Source: Selaginella moellendorffii (lineage: Eukaryota > Streptophyta > Lycopodiopsida > Selaginellales > Selaginellaceae). From it: 64,000 bases of DNA. Positions 1 through 13,812 of this stretch are shown piece after piece. The notes beneath the pieces were generated by a model that ran no database searches, had not been told where the DNA came from, and saw only the letters and a program-made list of their open reading frames with translations. The position numbers and the translations under genes are program-made. The DNA lies in assembly GCF_000143415.4 (NCBI RefSeq), contig NW_003314354.1:224575-288574 (forward strand). Reading direction: 5' to 3'. Each line of letters opens with the position of its first letter. Position 1 is the stretch's first letter.

Positions 1-1
1 C

Positions 2-172
2 GAAGGAAATCAAGCTCCTGAGGCAGCAGAAACAATACAGCCTGGCAACGGGCACCCTCTCCGCGAGCGGTCCGGCCAACTCGGTGAATATATTCCTGTG
101 AAGAAAGAAGGCAAGCTTTCATCAGCAAAAACAAGGAAAATAGGCCAACCTTATGGTCGTACTGGATAATCC
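2..172 (+). CDS. possible C-terminal exon of a gene entering from the left edge
   Basis: Frame 2 is open from the left edge to a TAA near 170, giving about 55 residues rich in E, K, G and P. It has no start codon of its own, so it could be the last exon of a gene lying to the left. I recognise no domain. It may equally be a chance reading frame. Confidence 0.25.
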
Positions 173-610
173 AGTCCTGAAGGAACAAAGAACTCAGAAA
201 ACCATTGCCACAATCCCACTCTTCCATAACATATTGCAAAAACAATGCTTACCACGGCAGGAATGTCCAGAACTCGGGCCACAACATCGGTACAGAGGAG
301 GAACCCAGATTCCGCTGCACAAAACTACGTAAACCTCGTCGACTGCTTCATCTTCTTAACAGGCGAAACAGTTCGAAGTGGAACTTGACGGACTTACAAG
401 AAGAGAAGAAGACCATCACCTGGAACACTTGTTCTTAAGTTCCGAGCAACTAGAGATGCCTGTTTTCTTTGCTTTTTACCTTCTTTTTGTTGTTCTTCTA
501 CAGGAATGTGTCATGAGAAGCAAGAGCCGCTTCTCGGTGGGCACCACACAGTAGCCTTGCTCCAGGCCTTATACAGTAGACTAAATCCACAATCAGCTCA
601 AACCTGACAG
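173..610. other. stretch with no recognisable gene
   Basis: A 77-codon plus-strand reading frame (205-438) is present but shows no family motif. I see no RNA gene or repeat here. It lies between the left-edge reading frame and the inverted segment of the helicase relic, so it may be decayed gene sequence. Confidence 0.4.
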
Positions 611-619
611 AGTTTTACT

Positions 620-1574
620 GGTTATGTTGCTGCAGAAGGCAGATCGACAAACTGTGATGTTTTCTGCAACTCAAACACAGAAGGCGAGCTTAAAATTTTT
701 CGCTTCTCCTTATGCTGCCTCCAAGCCTGCCAATCTGTTCAGGCATGGAAAAGCATTCGCATCGCTTACAAAACATTTGCTATGCTTACCGCAGGTTTCT
801 CCTTATACGCGTTTTCGGTGATCAATAGGTGGAAGATCATGCAAAACTGACGCTCAAGGATCCAGTCTATATCGAGGTCGTATCTAATCAGGTAGGAGAA
901 TGAGAACTGCCTGAAGTATTTTAGACTTCACACATTGCCTCATTTCCTCCTCAAATCCGATGTCAAGCAGCCGGTCCGCTTCGTCGATTATCAAGTACTG
1001 AAAACAGTGCGCAAAGGAATAGAAACTTCAAACCATATATGAAAGAATCACCTTCAAGTTGTGATAGATCCATCCTCCACGTCCACTGTCAGCAGTGCTC
1101 CTGAGATGATCCAGGAGCTTTCCAGGAGTAGCAACGAGGAGATTCACTCCTTCGGCCTCGGCTTTACGATTCGAGCCTCCGATGATCACCATATGCGTCT
1201 GGGTGTGCGCTGACATAAGTTTCCTTGCAATTCCATGGATCTGTGGCTTTAGAAGATTAAGAGAAAGCAAGAAGAAAAAAAAGAAAAGAAACACTAACCT
1301 GGCTTGCCAATTCTCTTGTGGGAGAGAGAATAAGAAAGTTGATTTGTGCTCGGTTGAGAAACTCCAACGCGGGCACCAGGAATGCCAAAGTCTTTCCGGT
1401 GCCAGTGCAGGATGCTCCCAGCACGTCGCAACCAACCAGCAACTTTGGAATGGACCGCGCTTGAATCTGGATAGAGCTCTGCTCGTAATGGAACCCTAAA
1501 AATCCCGAATGTCTATGGCGGCAAGAAGAAATGTTAGACAAGATTCTATCTTTCCTCGACATTCCTGATCTCAA
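620..1574 (-). pseudogene. DEAD-box RNA helicase relic (DDX18/Has1 type) with an inverted internal segment
   Basis: On the minus strand from 1574 the reading frames give a Q-motif region, motif I (ASCTGTGKT), PTRELA, the GG motif, VATPGKLLDHL and, near 940-1000, the DEAD box as LIIDEADRLLDIGFEEEM. Short introns separate these blocks. The next conserved piece, motif III (MFSATQTQ) and the following VEDHAKL block, lies on the plus strand at about 624-682 and 831-895. A segment of about 300 bp is therefore inverted relative to the rest, with the breakpoint near 895-905. The C-terminal helicase domain (motifs IV-VI) is not visible in the window. The family acts in 60S ribosome biogenesis in the nucleolus. 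This copy cannot encode it. Confidence 0.8.
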
Positions 1575-1650
1575 AAGCCTTGCGCGCGTCTTTTGGGCGA
1601 TCTCCTGGATTCACTGGTGTCCCCCGGACGATCCACCTCCACCTCCGTGA
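1531..1650 (+). pseudogene. F-box-like N-terminal fragment
   Basis: A 39-codon frame from an ATG reads [20 protein letters not shown] and then loses similarity. The L..ILSFLDI..L...ARV pattern is that of an F-box. Downstream plus-strand DNA reads FDLANGRLAAAD, which is compatible with an F-box-associated domain, but no continuous gene can be assembled. The start overlaps the helicase relic. Low-confidence relic. Confidence 0.35.
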
Positions 1651-1754
1651 AGCCCATACGGCCAGTGGAGCCATTGGCTCCCCGCGTCCTCATGTAGAAG
1701 AGAACTCGATAATGATTTCGCTCAATCCTGGGGACGCACAAAGGTACCATCATT

Positions 1755-2527
1755 TTTGATCTCGCAAACGGCCGTCTGGCTGCAGCAGACGTATCACGAG
1801 CTCGGGATCACGCTCCCACCGGAGGTGAATCGCAAAGCGAGCACCAGGCTGGCATCAATGCTCGAGGACGGGAAAGACATTGTCTTGGTGATCAGCTTGC
1901 AAGCGATCGCGCTGGTGGAGACACGGATCGTGGATGGGTTCGAAGGTGGCCAGAGCCAAAGAGAATGGGCATCGCATGTCTACTCTGGGGATGATCTCTG
2001 CAACTTCATCCTTGCTCGTTGACACAAGACTGTAGACAGTAAACTTTACTGCCATGGGAGCACAGAATGGGGTTGGGAAAGCTAGCGCATGCGGGTAATG
2101 GAAGTCGCACCTGTCGAGCCATCGTCAAGATCAGGAGATAGCAATCTTTGCACTCTTCCCGTTCCGAATCTGGTCCTGGTTCGCTCTGTCAGGCTGAAGC
2201 ACTGCATCCTGAGCACCTCAACTTCCAAGCCTTCCAGATGAAGAGTACGAAGCAAGGGTGGAAATTGCTGGAAATTGCTAGGGGTGGCTGCCACTCCAAG
2301 TTGAGGGAGGGCGGAAAGGTGGTGAACGCGCTCCAGTGGAGGTGCTCAAGATCGATAATGGCTGGTTTTTCTTCAGCCGTGGATCTCGGCTCATGCACTG
2401 GTGTACATTGATGCTGCTTGGCAGAGAAACCATCACCGGTGGCCTCGATGGTCATGGAGAACATCATGTGTATTATAAGGTTAGCCTCTTTGTTTTCCTC
2501 TCTCCCTGATCTAGAGCTTATTTGCAC
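1755..2527. other. decayed coding-like sequence, possibly leucine-rich F-box remnants
   Basis: Frames on both strands reach 65-110 codons. On the minus strand 2082-2527 two overlapping frames contain leucine-rich phrases (LLRTLHLEGLEVEVL; IIDLEHLHW) like F-box/LRR proteins, but in different frames. A plus frame of 88 codons lies at 1756-2022. None is clearly real. The best description is a gene relic with frameshifts. Confidence 0.25.
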
Positions 2528-2923
2528 AATCCTAGAGATTATCTCCTCGCATCAATCTAGAAGAAAAGTGTAGTCATTCCAGACGGGTGGGTGGATTCAA
2601 GGCAGAACAAGCCATGGCGAAGCAAGCCACAAAGTACGAAGCTCTCTGTATGTTCTCGAACTTCCAGGGCGTTACAGGTTTGGTATTCGGTCCAAAACTT
2701 GTCTCGCTAGCTACCACTAACTCGAGCTTCAGATCTTGGAGAAACATCGCCCCTGTCTACAAATATAATCCTTCCTGTGTCCTCAGTATTGATTGTATAT
2801 TTTGGGTCCATAGAATAGATCTTGTCTTGCGCCCGGGTCGAAGATATGAGTAGCTCGGAAACTGCTGCCTCTTTTGTATTTTCTTTGGCGCGATTTAGAA
2901 TATTCTAAAAAGTTAAACGGGAC
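2528..2923. other. intergenic DNA and AlaRS 5' region
   Basis: An 88-codon plus frame at 2587-2853 carries no recognisable domain and is probably chance. The AlaRS promoter and 5' UTR must lie in this segment, next to the telo-box at its right end. Confidence 0.4.
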
Positions 2924-2935
2924 TAGGGTTTAGGG
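2924..2935 (+). promoter_or_regulatory. telo-box in the AlaRS 5' region
   Basis: The string tagggtttaggg lies 12 bp before the AlaRS start codon. It is the reverse complement of the AAACCCTA telo-box known from 5' regions of plant translation genes. The sequence shows the motif. Its function here is inferred. Confidence 0.5.
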
Positions 2936-2946
2936 CTTTGTTGGCA

Positions 2947-6907
<3,961 letters not shown>

Positions 6908-7020
6908 CGCGAGGTTGAAAGGTTTGATCATGCTTTGGAACCGCTCGAGCTCAAAGTCAATGTTAGTCAATGACGTCAAAATCTTTAGAATTAAGGTTGG
7001 AGGAAGGAACAGGCTGGCAG

Positions 7021-7140
7021 CAAGATTGAGTTTTGCAGCAACAAGGATGCGCGATACGGCTTTCTGTCCAACTTCTACAGATCTCCCATCGCGCTCGACG
7101 GCAAGGTGTGGCCGACAACAGAGCACTACTTCCAGGCACA
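7021..7140 (+). pseudogene. NADAR-domain (YbiA-like) exon fragment
   Basis: After a plausible splice acceptor (ggctggcag) the frame reads KIEFCSNKDARYGFLSNFY, then a LDGK.WPTTEHYFQA block. This is the N-terminal signature of the NADAR/YbiA family (DUF1768), N-glycosidases acting on riboflavin-pathway intermediates or ADP-ribose. In plants the domain is fused to PyrR. Only about 40 residues are present, out of a usual 140 or more, and the following frame is unrelated. It is a stray exon left by rearrangement. It is not a start-to-stop gene. Confidence 0.7.
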
Positions 7141-7228
7141 TACATGTTTTGCGTCAGTCATGTTTATGCTTAGACATTTTAAATTTACCTGGTATAAAAC
7201 CCAAGAAAATGCTCAAATTCTTCTGAGA

Positions 7229-7420
7229 AATGGCAGTGTTCTTGTCAGCTGTGGTTCTCCGTTCCTTGTGTTTGTTGTCAGCTCATGCTAATCTTCCCAT
7301 AAAGTGCAGTTCCACCACAGTCGAGGAGAGCAGCTTGTACGTCACTGACAAGGCATTATTGACATCCAAGGATATGGCATCAACATCGCACACACTGAAT
7401 TCCAAAAATTGCAAAAACAC
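7229..7420 (+). pseudogene. 5' fragment of a secreted-protein gene (second copy near 56.2 kb)
   Basis: The frame from the ATG at 7230 starts with a signal-peptide-like stretch, MAVFLSAVVLRSLCLLSAHA. The DNA from about 7212 to 7400 is closely similar to 56150-56360. The similarity runs through the signal peptide and a STTVEES block and then degenerates by small deletions. I do not recognise the family. This copy is truncated and abuts the 3' end of the NRPD2-like gene. Confidence 0.6.
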
Positions 7421-7483
7421 CACCACTTTAATTCAACCACTATGTATAAAAGCCCTAAACTTCGCGCGTTTTGCGGAAGAACC

Positions 7484-10400
7484 CTAATTCTTGTCTTCCC
7501 TCCCGCGGAGCGAGGCGCTGGAATGGGTGACGAGGCGGAGGTCGATTCCCATGCTGTTGAGCTCCTGCACCAGCAGCTTGCAGCTGTAGGGGATCTCCAG
7601 CCTCGCGAAGCCCGGGAACTTGTCCTTGCAGAAGCGGCAGCTGGGCGCCCGCGACCGCCCAATGCTGGCCATGCGGTCGCAGCGCGTGCAAACCTCCACC
7701 TGGTGGGGATCACTGAGGTGGAACATCCGCTCCTGGATCGACGCCGCCGCGCCGTGCGCCACCAGGCTGCTGCGCTCCATCTGCGAGAACTTGATCCCGC
7801 CATACTTCTGCCGGTCCTTGATGGGCTGCCGCGTGATGCTGTCATGCCGCCCGATCCTCCTCCACTTGATCTTGTCGTCCGCCATTTGCATCAGCTTTTG
7901 GTAGAAGCAAACGCCGACGAAGATCTCCGCCTTGATCATGGAGCCATAGAGGCCGCTGTAGAACCGCTCGTTCCCAGACTTTTGGAAGCCACACCTTGAC
8001 AAAACCAAGAACATCGATAGGATCGTAGAACAAAGCGAAAGAAAAGAACTTAGATACCTGTGGAGAGCAGCACCAAGTTGATCCGGCGAGGCGCTGCTAA
8101 ATGGAGTGGTATTCACCCTCACTCCCATCGCGGCGGCCTTCCCTGCGATGCTCTCGAGCATCTGGCCCAGAGTCTGGCGAGTCGGGAAGGCGTGGGGATT
8201 GATGATCACGTCCGGGACGATCCCCTGGCGAGTGAAGGGAAGGTCCTCCTGGCTCAAGCAGCAGCCGATCACGCCCTTCTGCCCGTGCATGCTGCTAAAC
8301 TTGTCGCCAGCCTGCGGAGCTCTCGTGCTCGCGATCTTAACTTTGACGCCGCCGTGCGGAAAACTCGCGCTCGCGGTTTTAAAGTTGACGTCGTGCGATC
8401 CCTGGGCGATTTTCGGGAGCCGCACCACCTCTTTCACGGACCCCTCCTCGAAGTTCTTGAGGAAGATGCTGCTGTTGCTCACTGTCCCTTCTTTCAGCTT
8501 CCGGGTCTTGCCGATCACTGCCTGCGACGACTGGAGACGCGCACCGATCTCTGGGAAGCCATCCTCGTCCAAGTGCTGATACCGCTGCTGCGGAGAACCG
8601 TCCTCCTCCACAGGCCTTCCAAAGCTCTCCTCGGAGCTCTGCAGATTGATGTTGTAGCGGTGAGTCCTCTCGTGGATGGAACGGAATAAACCACGGTCGA
8701 TGGCCGCCTGGTTGAAGATAAGTGAGTCCTCCTGGTTATAGCCGTCGTAGCACGCCACGGCGACGACGCAGCTCTGGCCGTGCATCAACTTCTCCGGCCA
8801 TCCCCGCATCATCGCGGAGTCGTTTGGTGAGAGAAGCCGACACATGCTAGTCGACACCAGCTGCTTCTGCGGATAGAAAAGGCTGTCCGACGTCGTGTCA
8901 AAGCGTTTGCTCGGGTTGCACGAGTAGTATCCGATTGCATGCTTCGAGTGTTTCTGAGCTTGGTAGGTGACGCGGGTGCTGAGGTTGTGCTGAGCGAACG
9001 GAATGGTGGACGCTGTAATGGACAGCATCGCTGCCGGATGCAGCTCCATGTGTGTGTAGCAAATCCCTGACCTCAGATCGCTGTACCTTGAAGCTATCAC
9101 GCATTGCTCTTCTTCCTCGGGCCCCAGCAGCTCCACCAGTCCTTCCTGGAGCAAAAAGCGGACCTTTTCCTCCCCGTTGCTCAGTTCACGGAGCTCAGAC
9201 ACATTGTCGTCTGTCAGTAGCCACTCGTTGTTTTCCACGATGAAGACAGGCCTCAAAACTCGCCCTCCGTCAGTAAAGATTTGCAGCTCGCCATGCTTGT
9301 TTGGTGCTATCTCCACCTGAGAAGAAAATAATCTCTTCAGCTTTACAAAAGCCGGAAACGTCAAAACTCATACCTCCGAATGGATGGCACCTCGGCGTCG
9401 CCTGTTGCGAAGGTGCAGGACAGCAGCCTTAGCTTCATCCCGTGTTGACAGCCCGAGCAGTCGTCCATTGAGAAATACCTTGTCAAAGACATGGAGCTGC
9501 TGGAGGGGAACTTCATCGACATCTTGTAAGTAGCCGCTGAGGTTGTCGAGCACATCGGTTTCATCGCGATAAGAGGAAATCATCGCAAACAGCGCCAGAG
9601 TCTTGAGGTGGCCACAATTTTCCCCTTCAGGAGTTTCGACCGGGCAGAACCTTCCAGTGTGAGACTTGTTTCTGCAGAAAGAAAAGAGCTATAGCATGAT
9701 TGACACAAAGAGTTTCACTTACGGGTATCTGCTGTCATTAACTTTGCCCGAGTACTGAGATGGAGTTCTTACGTGCCGGAGATGAGCCAGTGTACAAGTG
9801 ACGTTTTGCCGTTTTAGCGCTTCCACCACCCCGCTGCCATACGTCTGTGGCTCAGCCCAAACTCCCCTCTTGAACGCGTCTCTAAAGTCACAAGTGACGA
9901 TCTTATCGTTGAAGATCCCGTCGGTGACGCTCTTCATCAGCAGCATTTTCTTGCAAGTCTCCCTCATGAAACGAGTCATAGCCTTGGTCAGCAGTAGCGC
10001 CAGAAGCTCGTTCACGCCCAGGATCCTTTTATTGACGAGGCTGTTCTTTCGAGGCTGCCGGCGACCAAGATACGATGTGCAAAGGAACTCCACCATGTAG
10101 CCGAGGTATATCACCTTGCTCTTGGGAGAATCGAGAGCGGAAAACAGAGCGTCGACAAAACTTCCTTTGAGCTTCCTGGACTTGGAAGCTAAGAACTCCT
10201 GGTTGGCGGCACAATCCCGGTGATTGACGTCTTCGTCCCCGAAGAAGTCGGAAACCTGGTCGGCGGCCTCGCGCAACGAAGGTAGGATCATGTTGGCGAG
10301 CTCGGGATCATTTGTGGCGTGTATCACGTCCAGGACACTCTTGTCCGTCGCCAATCCCAGAGCACGAAGCGCTACGACGACAGGGACTGGATCGGCTCCC

Positions 10401-11161
10401 GTGATAGACAACTCCAGGTTGATGATTCCTTTGTCCTCCTTGAGAAGAACTCTCGTGAAAGTGTTCCGGAAAGACAATCCTTTGTTGGGATAAACAACGT
10501 AGCTCTTCCAGCAGCCCTTCCGAGAGATGGAGCATCTCGCCCCAAAGTTCGAGTCTTGAGGCACCACAACCTGGAAAGTTGTAGAAAGTCATTCCAGCAA
10601 ACCAAGAGGTGAAAAGCCCAAACCTTCTCAGCTCCCTCGACGATGAAGTAGGCTCCAGGATCAAGAGGACAATCGATTTTTCCATCGGCATGGGCGTTTG
10701 AGAGCTTGGAGCCGATCATACACGGAATCTCTCCGACAAAAACTTCGTCATTTCGGAAGGACTCGTCGACCTTCTCGTTAGAGAGCTGAGAAGAAAAGAA
10801 AGAAACCTCAGTCAAGCAAAAGAAGAATGAAACACACTCCTCTTTCCTCTCTAGCTTCACAGGCAACGAAATGTATATCATCAAAGCCCTTCTTTCTCAC
10901 CCTGACATGGATGTCCGCGAACAATCTTGCCGAGTAGCTCTGATCCCCGAGGCGCGCCTCCCAGGGATATTTCACCACGGGCGGCCGGAGCGACGCATTC
11001 AGGAGCTTGATGGACGCTGTGCTGCCCTCCTTCTCCATCGAAATCTCCTCCGTCTGCTGGAAGAGCGACGGCAGCGCCTCACAGAAATCGTCGAAGGAGT
11101 CGATGAGATGCGCGACAGGACTCCTCCCTCGCAGGAACGCCGCAAGCACATCCTCTGCCAT
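7484..11161 (-). CDS. NRPD2: second-largest subunit of RNA polymerase IV/V (NRPD2/NRPE2-like)
   Basis: Six or so exons give about 1,130 residues, near the usual NRPD2 length of 1,170. Landmarks in order: start MAEDVLAAFL; a LSNEKVDESF block; PVETPEGENCG in the fork region near 9650; GYNQEDSLIFNQA near 8740; DKFSSMHGQKGV near 8300; GIVPDVIINPHAFPTRQT near 8180; a Zn site CTRC...CRFC near 7650-7690; and a C-terminus with LNSMGIDLRL. The GYNQEDS, IGKTRKL and MGI.L details resemble the Pol IV/V subunit more than Pol II (NRPB2). It would act in nuclear RNA-directed DNA methylation with NRPD1 or NRPE1. A truncated inverted copy lies at 17.45-18.39 kb. The Pol IV/V assignment could be settled by a phylogeny. 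Confidence 0.87.
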
Positions 11162-11330
11162 GATCGCTCGCTCGATCGCTTGATTTCTTGCTAAAACCCT
11201 AGAATGCAGGCTAGAAAGCTAGCTAGAACTAGAACATAAAACCCCTCCTCTCCATTAGTCCCTAAAATCTAATTTGTTCTATTGCCTGGTTTGTTTTAAC
11301 TTAATCTAATCCATCGTCAACTTCTTCTCG
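11162..11330 (-). repeat. 5' flank of the NRPD2-like gene, left arm of an inverted repeat
   Basis: The reverse complement of 11162-11316 matches 17451-17590 with few differences, including ttctagttctagctagctt and gatggattagattaa. The promoter and 5' UTR of the polymerase gene were therefore duplicated together with its coding 5' end. Similarity stops just beyond gatggattagattaa, which in the other copy lies directly after the KH-gene stop codon. Confidence 0.8.
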
Positions 11331-11479
11331 GCATCAGTAGACAAGGTAAGCATCTGGGACTCTAGTTAGGTGCAAACTTACATTACTTCCATAAACACTC
11401 CTATCTATTGAACAGAGTGTCTTCTAACTTTCTTTTTTTTTATGGTCGTTCGACCTGCTGCTCGTTAGCACGGACAACC

Positions 11480-12926
11480 ATCAGCTGCTAGATGCTTCGC
11501 CCAGGGAGAAGATGGAGGGAGCATCGTCTTATGAGTGTGTAACCAAGCGAGAAATGGCCTTGTATGCTGAAATCTGCCCTTGTGTACAATGCCCACTGTG
11601 GAGTCGGAAGAGCTTGCAACACAAATTTTAGATGCTGATCCACGAAAGTTGGATTATCTGTGGACGTTCCACAGTTTTGGTTGATGTCTAAGGCCCCAGT
11701 GTGAGCTTTCTGGAATTTCCATGGGTGAAATCCCTTTTTGTAAACAACATTAATTTGAGATTTCAGAAAAGTAATGTAGCTAGAACTACCACCCTGGTAC
11801 GGTGGGACAAGTATGACCGACAGAGCATGATGTAAGTGCTTCAACAAATCCAGCAGAAACACATTGAGCCCTATCCGGTATTCCTCGCAAAAGGGTTTGA
11901 AACTCCATTTCTTAGCTGTTTCTTCAGCACGCTTTAGATCACCCTATAAATCCAATAAAATCCAGGTTAAAAACTAAGTACTTCGTATTGTGACGTCCAC
12001 TCCTGAATATTGTCCCACAAGACTTGCCAATAGACGCTCCAAAGCCCACCATTTTCTGGATCAGCATTCTGTTATAACTCTCGCGTTGCTCGTCTGAAGT
12101 AGCCAACAGCACCAGGGTACCCAAATACCGTGAGAGGCAAGTCCTTTTGTGGCGAAGAAGGTAAAAGAAAGCATGGTAGAGTCACTCCCTCCACCTACAA
12201 AACAAATGTTTTAGTAAATTGAAATTAGAAGAAGCACCCCATACTTTAAGAAGCGCTATGTCAGGTCCAAATTCAGGGCACTCTTTCCTGGTACTGTAAA
12301 TAGAGGTGGCATTTCCTTGAACTGTGCAGCGAAAACCAAATTCACGAACTTTTTGAATGGGCACAAATTCCCCTGTTCAGAAACTTTAGTCAAGTTATGG
12401 TATCCAATCTGGTGGTGGTGTACTTACCTGCATAAACTAGCACCTCCTTCAATTGCCACTTCATGTTCTTCCCCTAGCTGTCAGAAGCATATGCTGTGAA
12501 CCTGCAAAAGCAGTGCCGTTAAACCTCAAATTTAGAATAGAGAGAAATAAAAAACTAAACCACTCACCAATGTGATTTTGATTGAAAGAACTCTGTGTGT
12601 ACTTTTCATGTTTTCAATCCCAACGTATATTTGTTGCTTCATCTTTGTAATGGGACTGCAATCAGGACTCAAAGGGATCTGTTTTGGGAGCTCTCTTGCT
12701 GGTTTCCAATAACAAGCATAAAAACGGGAGAACTTACTTAGATGTGAGAATCTTTGCTATAAAGATTAGAAACAGCAGCTGCTACTATGTTGCCTTCTGG
12801 ATCATTAGTCTGTGGAGTTTCATCATCCAGATCCTCAACATCCCCAGCATCATCTTCTGTGCCCACATCCACGTCCGCATTATCTAGTGTGACTCCACCA
12901 CAACGGGCTGTTCTCCAGAGGTTCAT
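11480..12926 (-). CDS. unrecognised multi-exon gene or gene relic
   Basis: Minus-strand segments look coding and are separated by plausible short introns. They are an acidic first piece from the ATG at 12926 (many D and E), a block with IYVGIENMKSTHRVLSIKI near 12570-12640, a block with VREFGFRCTVQGNATSIY ending near 12250, a block near 11940-12195, and the last one with GLNVFLLDLLKHLHHALS near 11830-11870. The middle block changes frame, so this may be a pseudogene. I recognise no domain. The acidic start and scattered hydrophobic blocks give no safe function. Confidence 0.4.
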
Positions 12927-13204
12927 TTCATCTGCTTGACGATCGATGAGAGAAGGCTATCTTGGCTTGAATAGTTTCTGTGCAGTTTGCAGAACCCACT
13001 TGGATGCCTTGGGGCTTGCACTTGTTGCCGACCAAAGGTGTACCAAAGATGACAAAGAAAATCTCTCTGTACCTGAAGCAACTAAGGAATCGGGCAAGGA
13101 GCAAGATCAAGAAACTAAGAATCCAAGAGGGAAATCGAAAGAACACCCTGCTGTGTTGAACCCTAAGCGCTGCCAAACCACCGTTAAGGCAAAAAAGTAC
13201 TAAG
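12927..13204 (+). other. short reading frame of unknown meaning
   Basis: An 85-codon plus-strand frame (12946-13203) is rich in K and E in its second half and carries a C..CRTHLDALGL piece in its first. It lies directly beside the relic of the flagellar gene on the opposite strand. No family is recognised. It could be antisense to a decayed exon. Confidence 0.2.
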
Positions 13205-13450
13205 AATGGGTTGATGGAGTATTTACCAATGGCCTGGTCGTAAATTTTCTTTACGATTGAGACGAAGGCTAACAAGTGAGAAGCCCTGTTCCTGTGCGAA
13301 GCTCCATCATTTAGCTTCGTCGCTTCTCCTAATTGCCTAAGATCCAAAAAGCCGAAAGACGCTCAGCCATGGAGCTGCACTTGGAGTCTCCGAGTCATCG
13401 AAAATGTCTTTGTGTGACAAGTCGCACCAAGCACCAAGCCAGACACAATG
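13205..13450 (-). pseudogene. relic of the CFAP119-like flagellar gene (introns kept)
   Basis: The reverse complement matches the intact gene at about 28085-28460. It reads WRDLSHK..IFDDSETPS, then intron-like DNA, then LGEA.KLNDG, and then AFVSIVKKIYDQAIGK. Small deletions join parts of neighbouring exons. For example, tgatggagcttcgcacaggaacagggc skips one exon end and an intron. Retained intron DNA shows that the duplication was DNA-based. It cannot encode the protein. Confidence 0.8.
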
Positions 13451-13579
13451 CCTGCATTCCCCAATCGTTAGAACAAAGATGGAAAGAAGTTTGAACCATT
13501 GTGGAAGCAAAGTTTTGCAGCAGCACCACCTCAAATAAATCTGATCCCAGAAAATGTCAAATCTCAGCCAACTTCGGAA

Positions 13580-13800
13580 TAAGCGACCAGCTCCACCAGA
13601 CCAAGACCATTCTAGAATCGATCGATGAAGAAAAGCTCTCGAGGTTGCGGGAAAATGGGGCTAGAGCAGCGAAGCATATGGAGTGGCTCTCGCCTCCACA
13701 GCCGGAGGACATGGTCTTGTACCAGTATGGTGGCAGCGCCACGTCACTCGCTACGTGGATTGAATCTAGCGTTAGGAGGGCTGAGCTGGCACTTCGGCCG
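13580..13800 (+). pseudogene. exostosin (GT47) 3'-end fragment, start of duplicated block copy A
   Basis: The frame reads DQLHQTKTILESIDEEKLS and RENGARAAKHMEW, nearly identical to the end of the intact minus-strand exostosin gene (24470-24640). The terminal part carries small deletions compared with that gene. The fragment starts abruptly near 13580. It is followed in the same orientation by gene X, as in the intact locus at 23.6-25.6 kb. This marks the left edge of a duplicated block. Confidence 0.8.
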
Positions 13801-13812
13801 AAGTGGTTTGCC

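Noticed and set aside
8060-8689. 209-codon plus-strand frame opposite NRPD2
   Set aside because: It is antisense to the highly conserved polymerase exon and shows no family motif of its own.
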